Shown: positions 34,494-44,310 of the stretch, one piece after another
Layout of the letters: each line of letters begins with the position of its first letter
How positions within the stretch are numbered: position 1 is the stretch's first letter
Origin: Pseudoalteromonas shioyasakiensis
Lineage (GTDB): Bacteria > Pseudomonadota > Gammaproteobacteria > Enterobacterales > Alteromonadaceae
Length of the DNA: 48,153 nt
Direction of reading: 5' to 3'
NCBI RefSeq assembly: GCF_022398475.1
Contig: NZ_JAKEVM010000017.1
Span: 1-48,153 of the forward strand
Notes under the pieces: model-generated
Databases searched by the model: none
What the model was told of the DNA's origin: nothing
The model's input: only the letters and a program-made list of their open reading frames with translations
Translations under genes and position numbers: made by a program

Positions 34494-34982
34494 ATGAATA
34501 CCGTTTATTTAGGTTTAGGTGCCAACTTAAACACACCACGTAAACAAATTCATGCTGCTGTCACTGCCCTAAAAGCATTAAAAAACGTTGAGTTTGTTTG
34601 TGTATCCCATGATTACGCAAGCAAACCAATGGGGCCACAAGATCAACCCGATTATGTAAATGCAGTCGCGTGTGTTAAAACTGCACTTAAGCCAGAGCAG
34701 TTGCTTGATTTAACTCAAGCCATTGAGCTTGAGCATGGCCGTGTTAGAAAAGAAGAACGCTGGGGTCCGCGTACCCTTGATATAGATATTTTATTGTTCG
34801 GTAATGACGTGATAGACACCCCTCGCTTAACTGTGCCTCATTATGGCTTAACAGAGCGAGAATTTGTTGTTTATCCCTTGTTGGAAATTGCACCAGCACT
34901 TGTACTACCGAATAATCAATCACTTGCTGATATAACAAAAACGTTGCCTTTAAACGATTTACAACAACTCCCTCAGCAGTAA
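34494..34982 (+). CDS. folK: 2-amino-4-hydroxy-6-hydroxymethyldihydropteridine pyrophosphokinase
   Basis: 162-residue HPPK of folate synthesis; transfers pyrophosphate from ATP to hydroxymethyldihydropterin. Family signature RWGPRTLDIDILLFG near residue 90, N-terminal YLGLGANL and PDYVNAV. Two bases separate it from pcnB and 29 from panB, so it is part of the same operon. Confidence 0.97.
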   Translation: MNTVYLGLGANLNTPRKQIHAAVTALKALKNVEFVCVSHDYASKPMGPQDQPDYVNAVACVKTALKPEQLLDLTQAIELEHGRVRKEERWGPRTLDIDILLFGNDVIDTPRLTVPHYGLTEREFVVYPLLEIAPALVLPNNQSLADITKTLPLNDLQQLPQQ

Positions 34983-35011
34983 TCAACCAAGGCTAAGCCT
35001 TAGAGGAAATT

Positions 35012-35806
35012 ATGTCTAAAATCACCGTTTCAACTCTCAATAAAATGAAACAAGAAAAACAAAAAATCACCGCATTAACGGCCTACGATGCCAGTTTTGC
35101 AAAATTGTTTCATGATAATGGCGTCGAGGTGATTTTAGTCGGTGACTCACTAGGCATGGTACTGCAAGGTGCTGATGACACCCTTGCAGTAACTAACACA
35201 GATATTGCTTATCATACACGTTGTGTGCGTGCGGGTAGCCGCGAATTATTTGTGATTGCTGACTTACCTTTTATGACCTATGCCAACCCAGCTGATGCCT
35301 GTAAAAATGCAGCAGAGCTGATGCGTGCTGGGGCAAACATGATAAAGCTTGAAGGCGGCGAATGGCTGCACGACAGTATTCGTGCAATGACCCAACAAGG
35401 TATTCCAGTATGTGGCCACCTAGGATTAACACCTCAGTCAGTACATGTATTTGGCGGTTTCAAAATTCAAGGTCGTGAGCAATCTCAAGCCGATAAAATG
35501 GTCAGCGATGCAAAAGCACTTGAGGCAGCAGGTGCACAGTTACTTGTTTTAGAATGTATTCCAAGTGAACTTGCTAAACGTATTACTGATGAACTGAGCA
35601 TTCCTACGATTGGTATTGGTGCAGGTAATCAAACTGATGGGCAAATCTTAGTAATGCACGACCTAGTTGGTATTTCGGCAGGTTATATCCCTAAGTTTTC
35701 AAAGAATTTTTTATTAGAAACCGGCAATATGCCAGCAGCAGTGCAAAAGTATTGTGAAGATGTAAAAAGTGGTGCTTTCCCAAGTACCGAACACGAGTTT
35801 AAATAA
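35012..35806 (+). CDS. panB: 3-methyl-2-oxobutanoate hydroxymethyltransferase
   Basis: 264-residue first enzyme of pantothenate synthesis (ketopantoate from alpha-ketoisovalerate). All E. coli active-site positions are kept at the same numbers: D45 (VGDSLG), D84 (IADLPFM), E114 (KLEGGEW) and E181 (LVLECIP). AGAGGA precedes the ATG. It abuts panC with no gap. Confidence 0.98.
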   Translation: MSKITVSTLNKMKQEKQKITALTAYDASFAKLFHDNGVEVILVGDSLGMVLQGADDTLAVTNTDIAYHTRCVRAGSRELFVIADLPFMTYANPADACKNAAELMRAGANMIKLEGGEWLHDSIRAMTQQGIPVCGHLGLTPQSVHVFGGFKIQGREQSQADKMVSDAKALEAAGAQLLVLECIPSELAKRITDELSIPTIGIGAGNQTDGQILVMHDLVGISAGYIPKFSKNFLLETGNMPAAVQKYCEDVKSGAFPSTEHEFK

Positions 35807-36658
35807 ATGCAATCAATCACTGAAATTAAATCGTTACGCAGCCAAATCAAAGCTTGGCGTCAAGCGGGCCTGAGCATTGCGCTAGTGCCTACCATGGGCA
35901 ATTTACACCAAGGTCACTTTTCACTTGTTGAAAAAGCCAAAACATTGGCTGATAAAGTGGTTGTGAGTATCTTTGTAAACCCGATGCAATTCGGTGCCAA
36001 TGAAGACCTTGATAGTTACCCGCGTACACTAAACGAAGATAAACAAGGTTTAGCAGATCTTGGTACTGATATCGTGTTTACCCCATCCGTTGAGACGATT
36101 TACCCAAATGGTTTAGGCGAGCAAAGCTTTGTCGATGTACCGGGTGTTTCTATGGGGTACTGTGGAGGCTCGCGTCCTGGTCACTTCAAAGGCGTTGCAA
36201 CCGTTGTCACTAAATTATTTAATTTGGTTCAACCTGACTTTGCTTGTTTTGGTGAAAAAGATTTTCAGCAGCTACAGGTTATTAAAACCATGACGCGCGA
36301 CCTATCTATCCCAGTTGAAATTGTTGGCGTTCCTACTTGCCGCGAAATCTCAGGTTTGGCAATGAGCTCTCGTAATGGCTATTTATCTGATGAGCAAAAA
36401 GACACCGCAAGAGTACTGTTTGCCACACTAAATAATACTGCAACGGCACTTAAACAAGGCAGCGCAGACATTGCAGCTCTTGAGGCAGATGCAAAAGCAC
36501 AGCTTGAAAAGGCAGGACTAAAACCTGACTATTATTCGATTGCAGAGCGCTCAACACTAAAACCAGCCACCGTGGCTGACAAACAACTTGTTATTTTAGC
36601 TGCTGCTTATTTGGGCTCAGTACGTTTAATTGACAATTTACAAGTTGAGCTGGATTAA
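35807..36658 (+). CDS. panC: Pantothenate synthetase
   Basis: 283-residue ligase joining pantoate and beta-alanine with [17 protein letters not shown] supplies M30, H34 and H37; [30 protein letters not shown] and the KMSKS-type AMSSRN are all present. Its ATG follows the panB stop directly. panD, which makes beta-alanine, is not in the window. Confidence 0.98.
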   Translation: MQSITEIKSLRSQIKAWRQAGLSIALVPTMGNLHQGHFSLVEKAKTLADKVVVSIFVNPMQFGANEDLDSYPRTLNEDKQGLADLGTDIVFTPSVETIYPNGLGEQSFVDVPGVSMGYCGGSRPGHFKGVATVVTKLFNLVQPDFACFGEKDFQQLQVIKTMTRDLSIPVEIVGVPTCREISGLAMSSRNGYLSDEQKDTARVLFATLNNTATALKQGSADIAALEADAKAQLEKAGLKPDYYSIAERSTLKPATVADKQLVILAAAYLGSVRLIDNLQVELD

Positions 36659-36715
36659 ATAGCAACAATCTGGGTAAGATGGATTGCAAAGAAAAGACAT
36701 AAACTAGGGATAAGC

Positions 36716-36955
36716 ATGAAAAAATTACCAGCAATTGCAGCAACATTGTTTGCTATGACATTACTGTCTGCCTGCTCAAACAAAATTGAAAACCCAGAAA
36801 TGCAGCAATGTGCTCAGCAAAACTATCAATGCGAAGCGAGCTGTGAGCAACAAAGCACCGCTGATGGCTTAGTTCATAAAGTCTGTAGCAACAAGTGCAT
36901 TGAAGCTTACAACCAATGTAAAGCCAATGCAGAAAAGTTAGGCGAAGTTAAATAA
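36716..36955 (+). CDS. Small cysteine-rich lipoprotein
   Basis: 79 residues: lipobox LSAC (C20), +2 Ser. The mature part has six further cysteines (C32, C39, C43, C57, C61, C68) arranged as C-x6-C-x3-C-x13-C-x3-C-x6-C, a near-mirror spacing that suggests a two-helix disulfide hairpin like CHCH/cysteine-motif proteins. Function unknown. It follows panC by 57 bases. Confidence 0.75.
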   Translation: MKKLPAIAATLFAMTLLSACSNKIENPEMQQCAQQNYQCEASCEQQSTADGLVHKVCSNKCIEAYNQCKANAEKLGEVK

Positions 36956-37301
36956 CAACGACTCGCTTTTTAAGGCACTGAAAACCTATTCGGTGCCTGC
37001 ACTCCCCTCCTCGATTACAATTTCACTCGCACAATTAAGCCTCTGGTAATTTTGTTCATATTTTTGTTTACCCTTTAAGCTATTCATATTAGGGCAAGCT
37101 TTCGTTCATTAAACTTCTCCATATTGGTGACGAATAAACAACTGCAACTGTGTAATTGTTTCTCACTAATTTCAAAATTTTACTCTTCGCATTTAGCTGC
37201 ACCAACTCAAAGCCATTGAGATTGTTAATTTTTATTTTGGGTCCAGCAATTGCTATGAGATATGAAAGAATTAACGTGATTTACGGCTAAAGGAAAATTG
37301 A
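36956..37301. other. 346-base intergenic region upstream of opgG
   Basis: No gene seen. It contains the hairpin at 36973-36998 and AT-rich sequence likely to hold the opgG promoter. A near-perfect ribosome site (AAAGGAAA) precedes the opgG ATG. I could not single out a convincing -35/-10 pair. Confidence 0.5.
36973..36998 (+). terminator. Hairpin after the Cys-rich lipoprotein gene
   Basis: AGGCACTGAA / TTCGGTGCCT forms a 10-bp stem including one U-G pair, loop AACCTA, 18 bases after the stop. No T-run follows, so it may be a weak terminator or a 3' stabiliser. Confidence 0.4.
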
Positions 37302-39020
37302 ATGAAACCAGAAACCCGAACTAAGCTCTTCAGCGCTATTAAAAAGAAGACCTTCTTGGGCGTATTATTAGCCATGAGCGCAGGTCATAGTTACGCAGTT
37401 GAAGACCCAGAGCAGCCAAAAGCAACTGAAACAGAACAAACAGCCGCTGAGGTTCAAGCAACCGAAAATGAAAAACAGCAAGTAGAGGATACTGCTGCTG
37501 TTGAGCTTAAGCCTGCAATGATCACGATTCCAGAAGAAAAGCTATTTGAAGTTATCACTGCACGTGCGAAAAAATTAGCCTCTGAGCCGTATGTAGCGCC
37601 TAAAGAGTTAGAGCTTGAAGCATTAACTAATATTGGTTATCAGGACTACCGTGCGATTCGTTTTCGTACTGAGCAAGCAATTTGGAAAGATCAAAGCCTG
37701 TATGAAGTGCAGTTATTCCACCCTGGCTTTTTATATCGCTCACCAGTTGCAATCAATACTCTTGAGCAAAATGCCGAAGTAAAAAGTTTACCTTTTAAAA
37801 CAGATTACTATCGTTACGATGCAACTGCTGCCCCGTTAGAGCAAGAGATCAGCACCGCTATTGCCAATACACAACTTGGCCATGCAGGTTTTCGTTTGCA
37901 TTTTCCACTGAACAACAACCAGTACAAAGACGAAGTAGCTGTGTTCCAAGGTGCTTCGTATTTTCGTTTAGTTGGCCCGCATCAAGTATATGGTCTGTCA
38001 GCTCGAGGTCTTGCAGTTGATACAGCACTGAGCTCAGGCGAAGAATTTCCTGTTTTCAAAGAGTTCTGGTTAGTAAAACCTGCACCCGAAGATACTACCA
38101 TCGTGCTTTATGCATTATTAGATAGCCCTTCAGTGTCGGGAGCCTATCGTTTTGAACTAACACCTTCTACTAACACTGAAGTAAAAACCGAGATGCAAAT
38201 TTTTGCCCGTAAAGACATTAAAAAGCTCGGCATAGCCCCGCTAACAAGTATGTTTTACCACGGTGAAAATAGTACTAAGTTTTTTGATGATTACCGCCCT
38301 GAAGTACATGATTCTGATGGCCTATTAATGCAATCAGAACAAGGTCAATGGATTTGGCGTGCACTGAATAACCCAAAAAAATTAAGTGTCACTTCGTTTA
38401 GCTACGAGAACCCTAAAGGCTTTGGCCTTGCACAGCGAGACCGAGATTTTAATAACTACCTTGATACCGAAGCGCATTATCACAACCGTCCGAGCATGTG
38501 GATTGAGCCAGTGGGTAATTGGGGTAAAGGGCGTGTTGAGTTAGTAGAAATCCCTACAGATACCGAAACCAACGACAATATTGTTAGCTATTGGGTGCCA
38601 GAGCAGCCTATGAAAGCTGGTGACAGCTTAAGCTTTAGTTACAAGCTGTCGACTTTCAATGCCACGCTTGCAACTCAAGATAAAGCGAGTGTGTTAAGAA
38701 CCCGAATTGGTAGTGCAGCATTACCTGGTGAAGACAATCCACCACCAAAAAGCCACCGCCAATTTACCGTTGATTTTAGTGGCGAAACCATTAATCAACT
38801 ATCAGCTAATTTTGCCATGCAGGCGGATCTTACACTCTCTGCTGGGCAAATAAGCGATAAAACGGTACAGCAGTTACCAAACAATCAAGGATGGCGCGTA
38901 GCATTTAAAGTGGCGCCAGAGGGAGATAAGCCTGTTGATATGCGCTTATCGTTAAAACTACGTGATAAAGAAATCAGCGAGGTATGGAGCTATGTCTGGT
39001 ATCCAAACGACGTCCAATAG
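37302..39020 (+). CDS. opgG: Periplasmic glucan biosynthesis protein OpgG
   Basis: 572-residue periplasmic protein needed for osmoregulated periplasmic glucans. Signal peptide about 1-32 (HSYA-V), then an acidic Glu/Thr/Gln/Ala-rich linker (33-68) not typical of the family core, then the OpgG domain (FEVITARAKKLA, YQDYRAIRFR, YFRLVGPHQVYGLSARGLAVDTA, EFPVFKEFWL). It overlaps opgH by 29 bases with the start chosen for opgH. No kinase or regulator is adjacent; osmotic control is a family property. Confidence 0.95.
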   Translation: MKPETRTKLFSAIKKKTFLGVLLAMSAGHSYAVEDPEQPKATETEQTAAEVQATENEKQQVEDTAAVELKPAMITIPEEKLFEVITARAKKLASEPYVAPKELELEALTNIGYQDYRAIRFRTEQAIWKDQSLYEVQLFHPGFLYRSPVAINTLEQNAEVKSLPFKTDYYRYDATAAPLEQEISTAIANTQLGHAGFRLHFPLNNNQYKDEVAVFQGASYFRLVGPHQVYGLSARGLAVDTALSSGEEFPVFKEFWLVKPAPEDTTIVLYALLDSPSVSGAYRFELTPSTNTEVKTEMQIFARKDIKKLGIAPLTSMFYHGENSTKFFDDYRPEVHDSDGLLMQSEQGQWIWRALNNPKKLSVTSFSYENPKGFGLAQRDRDFNNYLDTEAHYHNRPSMWIEPVGNWGKGRVELVEIPTDTETNDNIVSYWVPEQPMKAGDSLSFSYKLSTFNATLATQDKASVLRTRIGSAALPGEDNPPPKSHRQFTVDFSGETINQLSANFAMQADLTLSAGQISDKTVQQLPNNQGWRVAFKVAPEGDKPVDMRLSLKLRDKEISEVWSYVWYPNDVQ

Positions 39021-40974
39021 TAAAGCATTAAAGGCAACAGCAATGCCATTTAAGAAGACCCGCGCTTGGCTTTTTTCAAGCCTAGCGCTTACCATTACCG
39101 CCTATGGCGTGTGGATCATGTTCGATATTTTAAATTCTAACGGCATGACACCGCTTGAGTACGCTTTACTGGCATTATTTACAGTTACCTTCGCGTGGAT
39201 TGTTACAGCCTTTTGTAGTGGCTGTATGGGCTTCATCCTGCAATTATTTCGTATTGACCCGTTGACCTTAAAACGTCAAAAGCCAATCGAGATTAATCAG
39301 CATGCCTTGAGCCAAACTAAAACAGCCATTGTTATGCCTATCTACAACGAAGATACAGAGCGTGTCATCGCCGGTTTTGAAGTAAGTTTACGCTCGCTGG
39401 CTAAAACAGGGCAAATGCCGCATTACGACTTTTACTTGCTAAGTGATACGCAAGACCCTGAAATTGCACGTAATGAACTTAAAGCGTGGAATGCACTTAC
39501 TGAGCGCTTAGGTGATTTAGCAAAGCATACTTTTTATCGTCGCCGTGAAGATAATAAACACCGTAAAGTGGGTAACTTAACTGATTTTTGTGAACGTTGG
39601 GGCAGCCAGTACGATCACATGATTGTGCTTGATGCCGATAGCATTATGACGGGTCAATGTATGCTTGAACTGACTTCTAGCATGATCAGCAATCCAAAAT
39701 CAGGCTTGATCCAGACGATCCCGATTCCGGTTCGCCAAGACACGTTTTTTGGCCGCTTTTTACAGTTTGCATCAATTTTATATAGCCCAATGCTGGCAAC
39801 TGGTTCTGCTTTTTGGCAAACAAACCAAGCAAACTACTGGGGCCACAATGCGATTATTCGCGTTGAAGCATTCACAAAGTGCTGCGGCCTACCTATTCTA
39901 AAAGGTAATGCCCCATTTGGTGGTGAGATCTTAAGTCATGACTTTGTAGAAGCTTCTCTGCTACACCGCAGTGGTTGGGATGTGTTACTGCTTAGCGATG
40001 TTGAAGGCAGTTACGAAGAAGTACCAAGTAACATTCTCGATTACGCGATTCGTGATAGACGCTGGGTGCAAGGTAATATCCAGCATTTAGGTTTACTGCC
40101 TAAATCAGGTCTTAAGCTAATGAGTAAAATGCACTTTTTATTTGGAGCCACAGCGTATATTTCATCGTTGATTTGGTTATCGATGCTGGCATTAAGTACC
40201 TTAGATGCAGTAACTCGTGCACTTAATAGCGACGTGTACTTTAACCATGCTTATCAACTTTTCCCAACCTGGCAAATTGCTAAAACGGATTTAATTGATT
40301 CGTTGTTATTTATTACAGCTGTATTGTTGTTACTGCCTAAATTAATGGGCGTAATTGTGACTTTAGTGCATCGTAATAACGCCTTTGGCGGTACGATGAA
40401 GTTAATTGCCGGTTCACTCATCGAAACTATTTTTGCGATTGTGATTGCCCCTTTAATGATGGTGTTTCATAGCTACTTTGTAGTGTGCGTATTTTTAGGC
40501 AAAAAAGTTAGCTGGGATGCACAACCTCGCGAAGGCAGAATGGTACCGTGGAAAGAAGCGATTGGTTATACGTTATTTTCGACTATTACCGCGATTATCT
40601 GGGGCTCGGTTGCTTACTATTACACACCGACCTTCTTTTGGTGGTTATCACCTATTTTAGTAGGCCTTATTTTAGCAGCGCCAATTGTACGCTATTCAAG
40701 CAGCATCGGCTTAGGAGTGAAAATGCGTAAAATGGGTTTATTTTTATGTCCAAGTGAAGTTGAAAACGATGATACCTTAGCGGCACTTCGTGTACATCAA
40801 CAAGAAATTGGCTTGCCAAAAGATGAACACGCTGACTTTAATGTACCAGCATTACCCAATGAATACCCAACGGTAATGCCTATTCAAAGCTTTAAGGCAC
40901 CCTCGGGTAAAAAGCGCAAGCAAGTACGTATTGCTCAGCAACGTATTAAAGCCAAGCTCTTTGCCAAAAGCTAA
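38992..40974 (+). CDS. opgH: Glucan glucosyltransferase OpgH
   Basis: 660-residue inner-membrane GT2-family transferase that extends the beta-1,2-glucan backbone from UDP-glucose. Two N-terminal membrane helices (about 23-43 and 55-85), a cytoplasmic catalytic domain with MPIYNEDTERV, D214-A-D216 and RDRRWVQGN (Q/RxxRW type), then about five C-terminal helices. It lacks the long N-terminal extension of the 847-residue E. coli protein. Start: ATG 38992 has GAGG nine bases upstream and couples to opgG; ATG 39043 after the opgG stop also has AAGG and is possible. The GTG at 38962 is unlikely. Confidence 0.93.
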   Translation: MSGIQTTSNSKALKATAMPFKKTRAWLFSSLALTITAYGVWIMFDILNSNGMTPLEYALLALFTVTFAWIVTAFCSGCMGFILQLFRIDPLTLKRQKPIEINQHALSQTKTAIVMPIYNEDTERVIAGFEVSLRSLAKTGQMPHYDFYLLSDTQDPEIARNELKAWNALTERLGDLAKHTFYRRREDNKHRKVGNLTDFCERWGSQYDHMIVLDADSIMTGQCMLELTSSMISNPKSGLIQTIPIPVRQDTFFGRFLQFASILYSPMLATGSAFWQTNQANYWGHNAIIRVEAFTKCCGLPILKGNAPFGGEILSHDFVEASLLHRSGWDVLLLSDVEGSYEEVPSNILDYAIRDRRWVQGNIQHLGLLPKSGLKLMSKMHFLFGATAYISSLIWLSMLALSTLDAVTRALNSDVYFNHAYQLFPTWQIAKTDLIDSLLFITAVLLLLPKLMGVIVTLVHRNNAFGGTMKLIAGSLIETIFAIVIAPLMMVFHSYFVVCVFLGKKVSWDAQPREGRMVPWKEAIGYTLFSTITAIIWGSVAYYYTPTFFWWLSPILVGLILAAPIVRYSSSIGLGVKMRKMGLFLCPSEVENDDTLAALRVHQQEIGLPKDEHADFNVPALPNEYPTVMPIQSFKAPSGKKRKQVRIAQQRIKAKLFAKS

Positions 40975-40980
40975 ACGAAA

Positions 40981-41006
40981 AAAAACCGCTCAATGAGCGG
41001 TTTTTT
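40981..41006. terminator. Bidirectional terminator between opgH and pstS
   Basis: Stem CCGCTC / GAGCGG, loop AAT, with A-run on the left and T6 on the right, between convergent genes. Confidence 0.9.
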
Positions 41007-41026
41007 CATCTATGTCTGTATGGTTG

Positions 41027-41995
41027 TTACAGAAGGCCTAGCTTTTTAAGTTCAGCCATTGCCATTTTACCTGAAAGTGGCACATAACCATCTTTCTCAA
41101 CAATTTTTTGACCGTCTACAGAAAGAACCATTTTTAAGAACTCTGCATCGATTGGTGAAAGCGGCTTGTTAGGGTGCTTGTTCACATAAACGTATAAGAA
41201 ACGAGATAGTGGGTATTTACCTGTTGCTACGTTTTCTAATGTTGCATCAACAAAGTTATCGCCTTTCTTAGAAAGTGGAACTGTGCGTACACCTGATGTT
41301 TTATAACCGATACCTGAGTAACCAATCGCGTTCACTGAAGAAGAGATTGACTGTACTACAGATGCAGAACCAGGTTGTTCGTTTACGTTGTTACGGAAGT
41401 CACCTTTACAAAGTGCTTTCTTCTTGAAGTAACCGTAAGTACCTGATACTGAGTTACGACCGTAAAGCTGGATATCTTTTGCAGCCCAATCACCCTCAAG
41501 ACCTACTTCGCTCCAACGGTTAACTTGTTCACTTGCACCACATTTACGTGTAGAAGAGAAAATCGCATCAACTTGGTCAATACGTAAACCTTTGATTGGG
41601 TTATCTTTGTGTACGAATACAGCTAGAGCATCGATTGCAACGCGAACTTCAGTTGGCTTGTAGCCATAACGCTTTTCGAATGCTTCGATTTCTTTTGACT
41701 TCATACGACGGCTCATTGGGCCGAAGTTTGCTGTACCTTCAGTTAATGCTGGAGGAGCAGTTGAAGAACCCGCTGCTTGGATTTGAATGTTTACGTTTGG
41801 ATAGAAGCGTTTGTACTCTTCTGCCCAGAACGTCATCATGTTTGCAAGAGTGTCAGAACCAACAGATGAGAAGTTACCAGAGATACCACTTGTTTTAGTG
41901 TACTCAGGCATATCTTTATCAACTGCAGCTGCTTGTGCTGATACAAATGTTGTTACAGCCACACCCATTGCGGCAACGAGATTTTTGAATTTCAT
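41027..41995 (-). CDS. pstS: Phosphate-binding protein PstS
   Basis: 322-residue periplasmic phosphate-binding protein. Signal peptide 1-22 (SAQA-A). Phosphate-site text: [46 protein letters not shown] and [17 protein letters not shown] precedes the ATG. The permease and ATPase genes pstC, pstA and pstB are not next to it; it is the last gene after phoB-phoR, with two PhoB-box-like repeats in front. Confidence 0.94.
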   Translation of the reverse strand: MKFKNLVAAMGVAVTTFVSAQAAAVDKDMPEYTKTSGISGNFSSVGSDTLANMMTFWAEEYKRFYPNVNIQIQAAGSSTAPPALTEGTANFGPMSRRMKSKEIEAFEKRYGYKPTEVRVAIDALAVFVHKDNPIKGLRIDQVDAIFSSTRKCGASEQVNRWSEVGLEGDWAAKDIQLYGRNSVSGTYGYFKKKALCKGDFRNNVNEQPGSASVVQSISSSVNAIGYSGIGYKTSGVRTVPLSKKGDNFVDATLENVATGKYPLSRFLYVYVNKHPNKPLSPIDAEFLKMVLSVDGQKIVEKDGYVPLSGKMAMAELKKLGLL

Positions 41996-42045
41996 AGGGG
42001 TTACTCCGATTTGTTCGTCCCATTTCCTAACTGCGGTCTACTCTA

Positions 42046-42062
42046 ATGACACTAGATGACAG
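42046..42062 (-). promoter_or_regulatory. PhoB-box-like repeat 2 upstream of pstS
   Basis: Minus strand CTGTCATCTAGTGTCAT: two TGTCAT units ten bases apart, about 50 bases upstream of pstS. The standard PhoB box period is 11, so this half-site is slightly off. Confidence 0.5.
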
Positions 42063-42078
42063 TTAGATTACCCTTAAA

Positions 42079-42096
42079 TGACATTTTTATGACTTT
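42079..42096 (-). promoter_or_regulatory. PhoB-box-like repeat 1 upstream of pstS
   Basis: Minus strand AAGTCATAAAAATGTCAT: GTCAT units 11 bases apart, matching PhoB-box geometry (CTGTCAT-N4-CTGTCAT). It overlaps the end of phoR, so pstS can be induced separately from phoBR. Confidence 0.55.
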
Positions 42097-43418
42097 GCGG
42101 TTTTTTTGGTATTACCTGCAATACGCACGACTTTTTCGCTACCAAATGCAAACGCAAAGGTCGAGCCTTGTCCTACTTTACTGCTGATATCTAAACGACT
42201 ATCATGCCTTGTAAGTACATGTTTTGTAATAGCTAAACCTAATCCAGACCCACCTGTCGTACGGCTACGCGCTTTATCTACACGATAAAAACGCTCGGTT
42301 AAACGGTTAATATGCTCTGCGGCAATACCATCACCATTATCGGTCACACTAAATGCGGCTTGGTTATTTTTAAACTGCCAATCAACCACAATTTTGCCAC
42401 CTGGCTTGGTGTAATGAATGGCATTAAAAACAAGGTTAGAAAAGGCACTACGTAATTCATCTTCGGCCCCTTTAATGTCTAAGCTCGGATCAACATTAAA
42501 AATAAGCTCATGGCCTTTATCTTGGTTTAATGACTGTGCTTCGGTTTGAATATAGGTAAGTAGCTGCGGCACATTGACAGGCTTATCGTTATCTTGACGA
42601 CGTGCCCCTTCAATACGTGACAACGACAATAATTGATTAACCAGACTGTCCATACGCTTACATTGTTCAAGCATGGTTGTTTGCGCTTTTTGCCACATTG
42701 CAGGAGGTGGTAAGCTATCTGAATCAAGCATCTCTAAGTAACCGGTTACCACAGTAAGCGGTGTTCTCAGCTCATGAGAAACATTGGCCACAAAGTCTTT
42801 ACGCATCTGCTCAAGTTGCTTTAAGCGAGTAACATCACGCACCACCATCATCAACTGTGAACTTGCATAGGGCATAACACGAAACTCTAAGGTTTGATCG
42901 TAGCTGTGGCCACCATCAAGCTCGAGCGGTTCATCGAAACAAGCTTTATGCATGTACTTTGCAAACTTAGGATCGCGAATAAGATTATCTAAGCGTTGCC
43001 CATGATCAGTAGGCCACTGTAAACCTAAAACCTTTAAAGCCAATTGGTTACACCAAATAATGCTTAGGTCTTTTTGCAATACAACCACCGCATCAGGCAC
43101 AGCTTCGGCGCCATCACGAAAACGGCGTATTAAGTCTGCCAATTCATTGCGTTTTTTACGGTTGCGGTGTTGTAAATGATAGATCCCTTCAAAGACTTGC
43201 TCCCACGCTCCCTCCCCTTCGGGTGGGTTAAAACTACGTTGATTAAGGAGCCAATCGCTGAGGCGATATAATTGATGATAATGCCAAATTAAAAGTGCAA
43301 AAGAGCCTAAAAATAAAAGCAAAAAAGGCGCACCTACAAGTACGCCAACTAATAACAAGGGTAAGAAATACATAAACAGGCGTTTTGCTAACGCCTGTTT
43401 ATTCACTACTCGATACAT
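42087..43418 (-). CDS. phoR: Phosphate regulon sensor kinase PhoR
   Basis: 443-residue membrane histidine kinase. Two N-terminal hydrophobic helices (about 14-45), a PAS domain (about 100-195, VPDAVVVLQKDLSIIWCN), HisKA with H215 (NVSHELRTPLTVVTGYLEML) and HATPase (NLVFNAIHYT, DNGDGI, GGSGLGLAITKH). It has no large periplasmic domain, as usual for PhoR, which reads phosphate through the Pst system. It follows phoB by 56 bases. Confidence 0.96.
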   Translation of the reverse strand: MYRVVNKQALAKRLFMYFLPLLLVGVLVGAPFLLLFLGSFALLIWHYHQLYRLSDWLLNQRSFNPPEGEGAWEQVFEGIYHLQHRNRKKRNELADLIRRFRDGAEAVPDAVVVLQKDLSIIWCNQLALKVLGLQWPTDHGQRLDNLIRDPKFAKYMHKACFDEPLELDGGHSYDQTLEFRVMPYASSQLMMVVRDVTRLKQLEQMRKDFVANVSHELRTPLTVVTGYLEMLDSDSLPPPAMWQKAQTTMLEQCKRMDSLVNQLLSLSRIEGARRQDNDKPVNVPQLLTYIQTEAQSLNQDKGHELIFNVDPSLDIKGAEDELRSAFSNLVFNAIHYTKPGGKIVVDWQFKNNQAAFSVTDNGDGIAAEHINRLTERFYRVDKARSRTTGGSGLGLAITKHVLTRHDSRLDISSKVGQGSTFAFAFGSEKVVRIAGNTKKTAKS

Positions 43419-43474
43419 ACACTCACTTTACCTTAAGTATGTAAATTAGCTTGTTAAGGTCATTGCCATGACAC

Positions 43475-44164
43475 TTATAATTTACTTGAAAAACGATAGC
43501 CTGCACCGCGAACGGTTTGCACTAAACGGTCATGCCCTAATGGTGCAATCGCTTTACGTAGACGGCGAATATGTACATCAACAGTACGGTCTTCTACATA
43601 TACATTTGTTCCCCATACATGATCAAGTAATTGTTCACGACTGTAAACACGTTCAGGATGTGTCATGAAGAAATGTAGTAATCTAAATTCAGTAGGCCCC
43701 ATATCTAATTCACTACCTTCTGATGTTACACGGTGTGAGATTGGGTCAAGGCGTAAGCCATGAACTTCAATGGCTTCTTCTAATGAGGTTGGTGAAACAC
43801 GGCGAATAACCGCTTTAATGCGCGCCATTAATTCTTTAGGAGAAAATGGTTTGGTTACGTAATCATCAGCACCTACTTCAAGGCCGCGTACTTTGTCTTC
43901 TTCTTCACCGCGAGCAGTCAGCATAATGATAGGGATCTGACGAGTATATTCGTTTTGCTTAAATTTCTTAGCAATTTGAATACCGCTACCACCAGGTAAC
44001 ATCCAATCTAATAAAACCATATCTGGGTATGGTTCAACCATAGCTTCAATCGCAGAGTCATAATCTTCTGCTTCAATTGCTTGAAAACCATTTTGCTCTA
44101 AAACAAAAACCAGCATCTCTCTGATAGGCGCTTCGTCATCGACGACTAGTACTTTACGTGACAT
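43475..44164 (-). CDS. phoB: Phosphate regulon response regulator PhoB
   Basis: 229-residue OmpR-type regulator. Receiver with D53 (LLDWMLPG) and K105-region KPF; winged helix at the C terminus ([30 protein letters not shown]). It activates phosphate-starvation genes when phosphorylated by PhoR. A PhoB-box-like repeat lies 40 bases upstream (44204-44232), implying autoregulation. Confidence 0.97.
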   Translation of the reverse strand: MSRKVLVVDDEAPIREMLVFVLEQNGFQAIEAEDYDSAIEAMVEPYPDMVLLDWMLPGGSGIQIAKKFKQNEYTRQIPIIMLTARGEEEDKVRGLEVGADDYVTKPFSPKELMARIKAVIRRVSPTSLEEAIEVHGLRLDPISHRVTSEGSELDMGPTEFRLLHFFMTHPERVYSREQLLDHVWGTNVYVEDRTVDVHIRRLRKAIAPLGHDRLVQTVRGAGYRFSSKL

Positions 44165-44203
44165 TCCAATTTATCTCTTTCGTTAGCGAACTGGTTTCAT
44201 TAT

Positions 44204-44232
44204 TATGACTAAGTATGACATTTTTATGAAAG
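44204..44232 (-). promoter_or_regulatory. PhoB-box-like repeat upstream of phoB
   Basis: Minus strand TTTCATAAAAATGTCATA followed by CTTAGTCAT: three TCAT units at 11- and 10-base steps, the arrangement of a PhoB site, 40 bases before the phoB ATG. Confidence 0.6.
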
Positions 44233-44247
44233 TCTAACGAGTAATTG

Positions 44248-44293
44248 AAAAAGCGCAAAAAAATCAAAGCAAAAATAGCCATTTTTTACGCTT
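44248..44293 (-). terminator. AT-rich terminator of the porin gene
   Basis: AAGCG-x-AAAAAA pairs with TTTTTT-x-CGCTT, leaving a loop and a T-run on the minus strand, 18 bases after the porin stop and before the phoB promoter. Confidence 0.5.
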
Positions 44294-44310
44294 AAATAGT
44301 AAGTTTTGGA

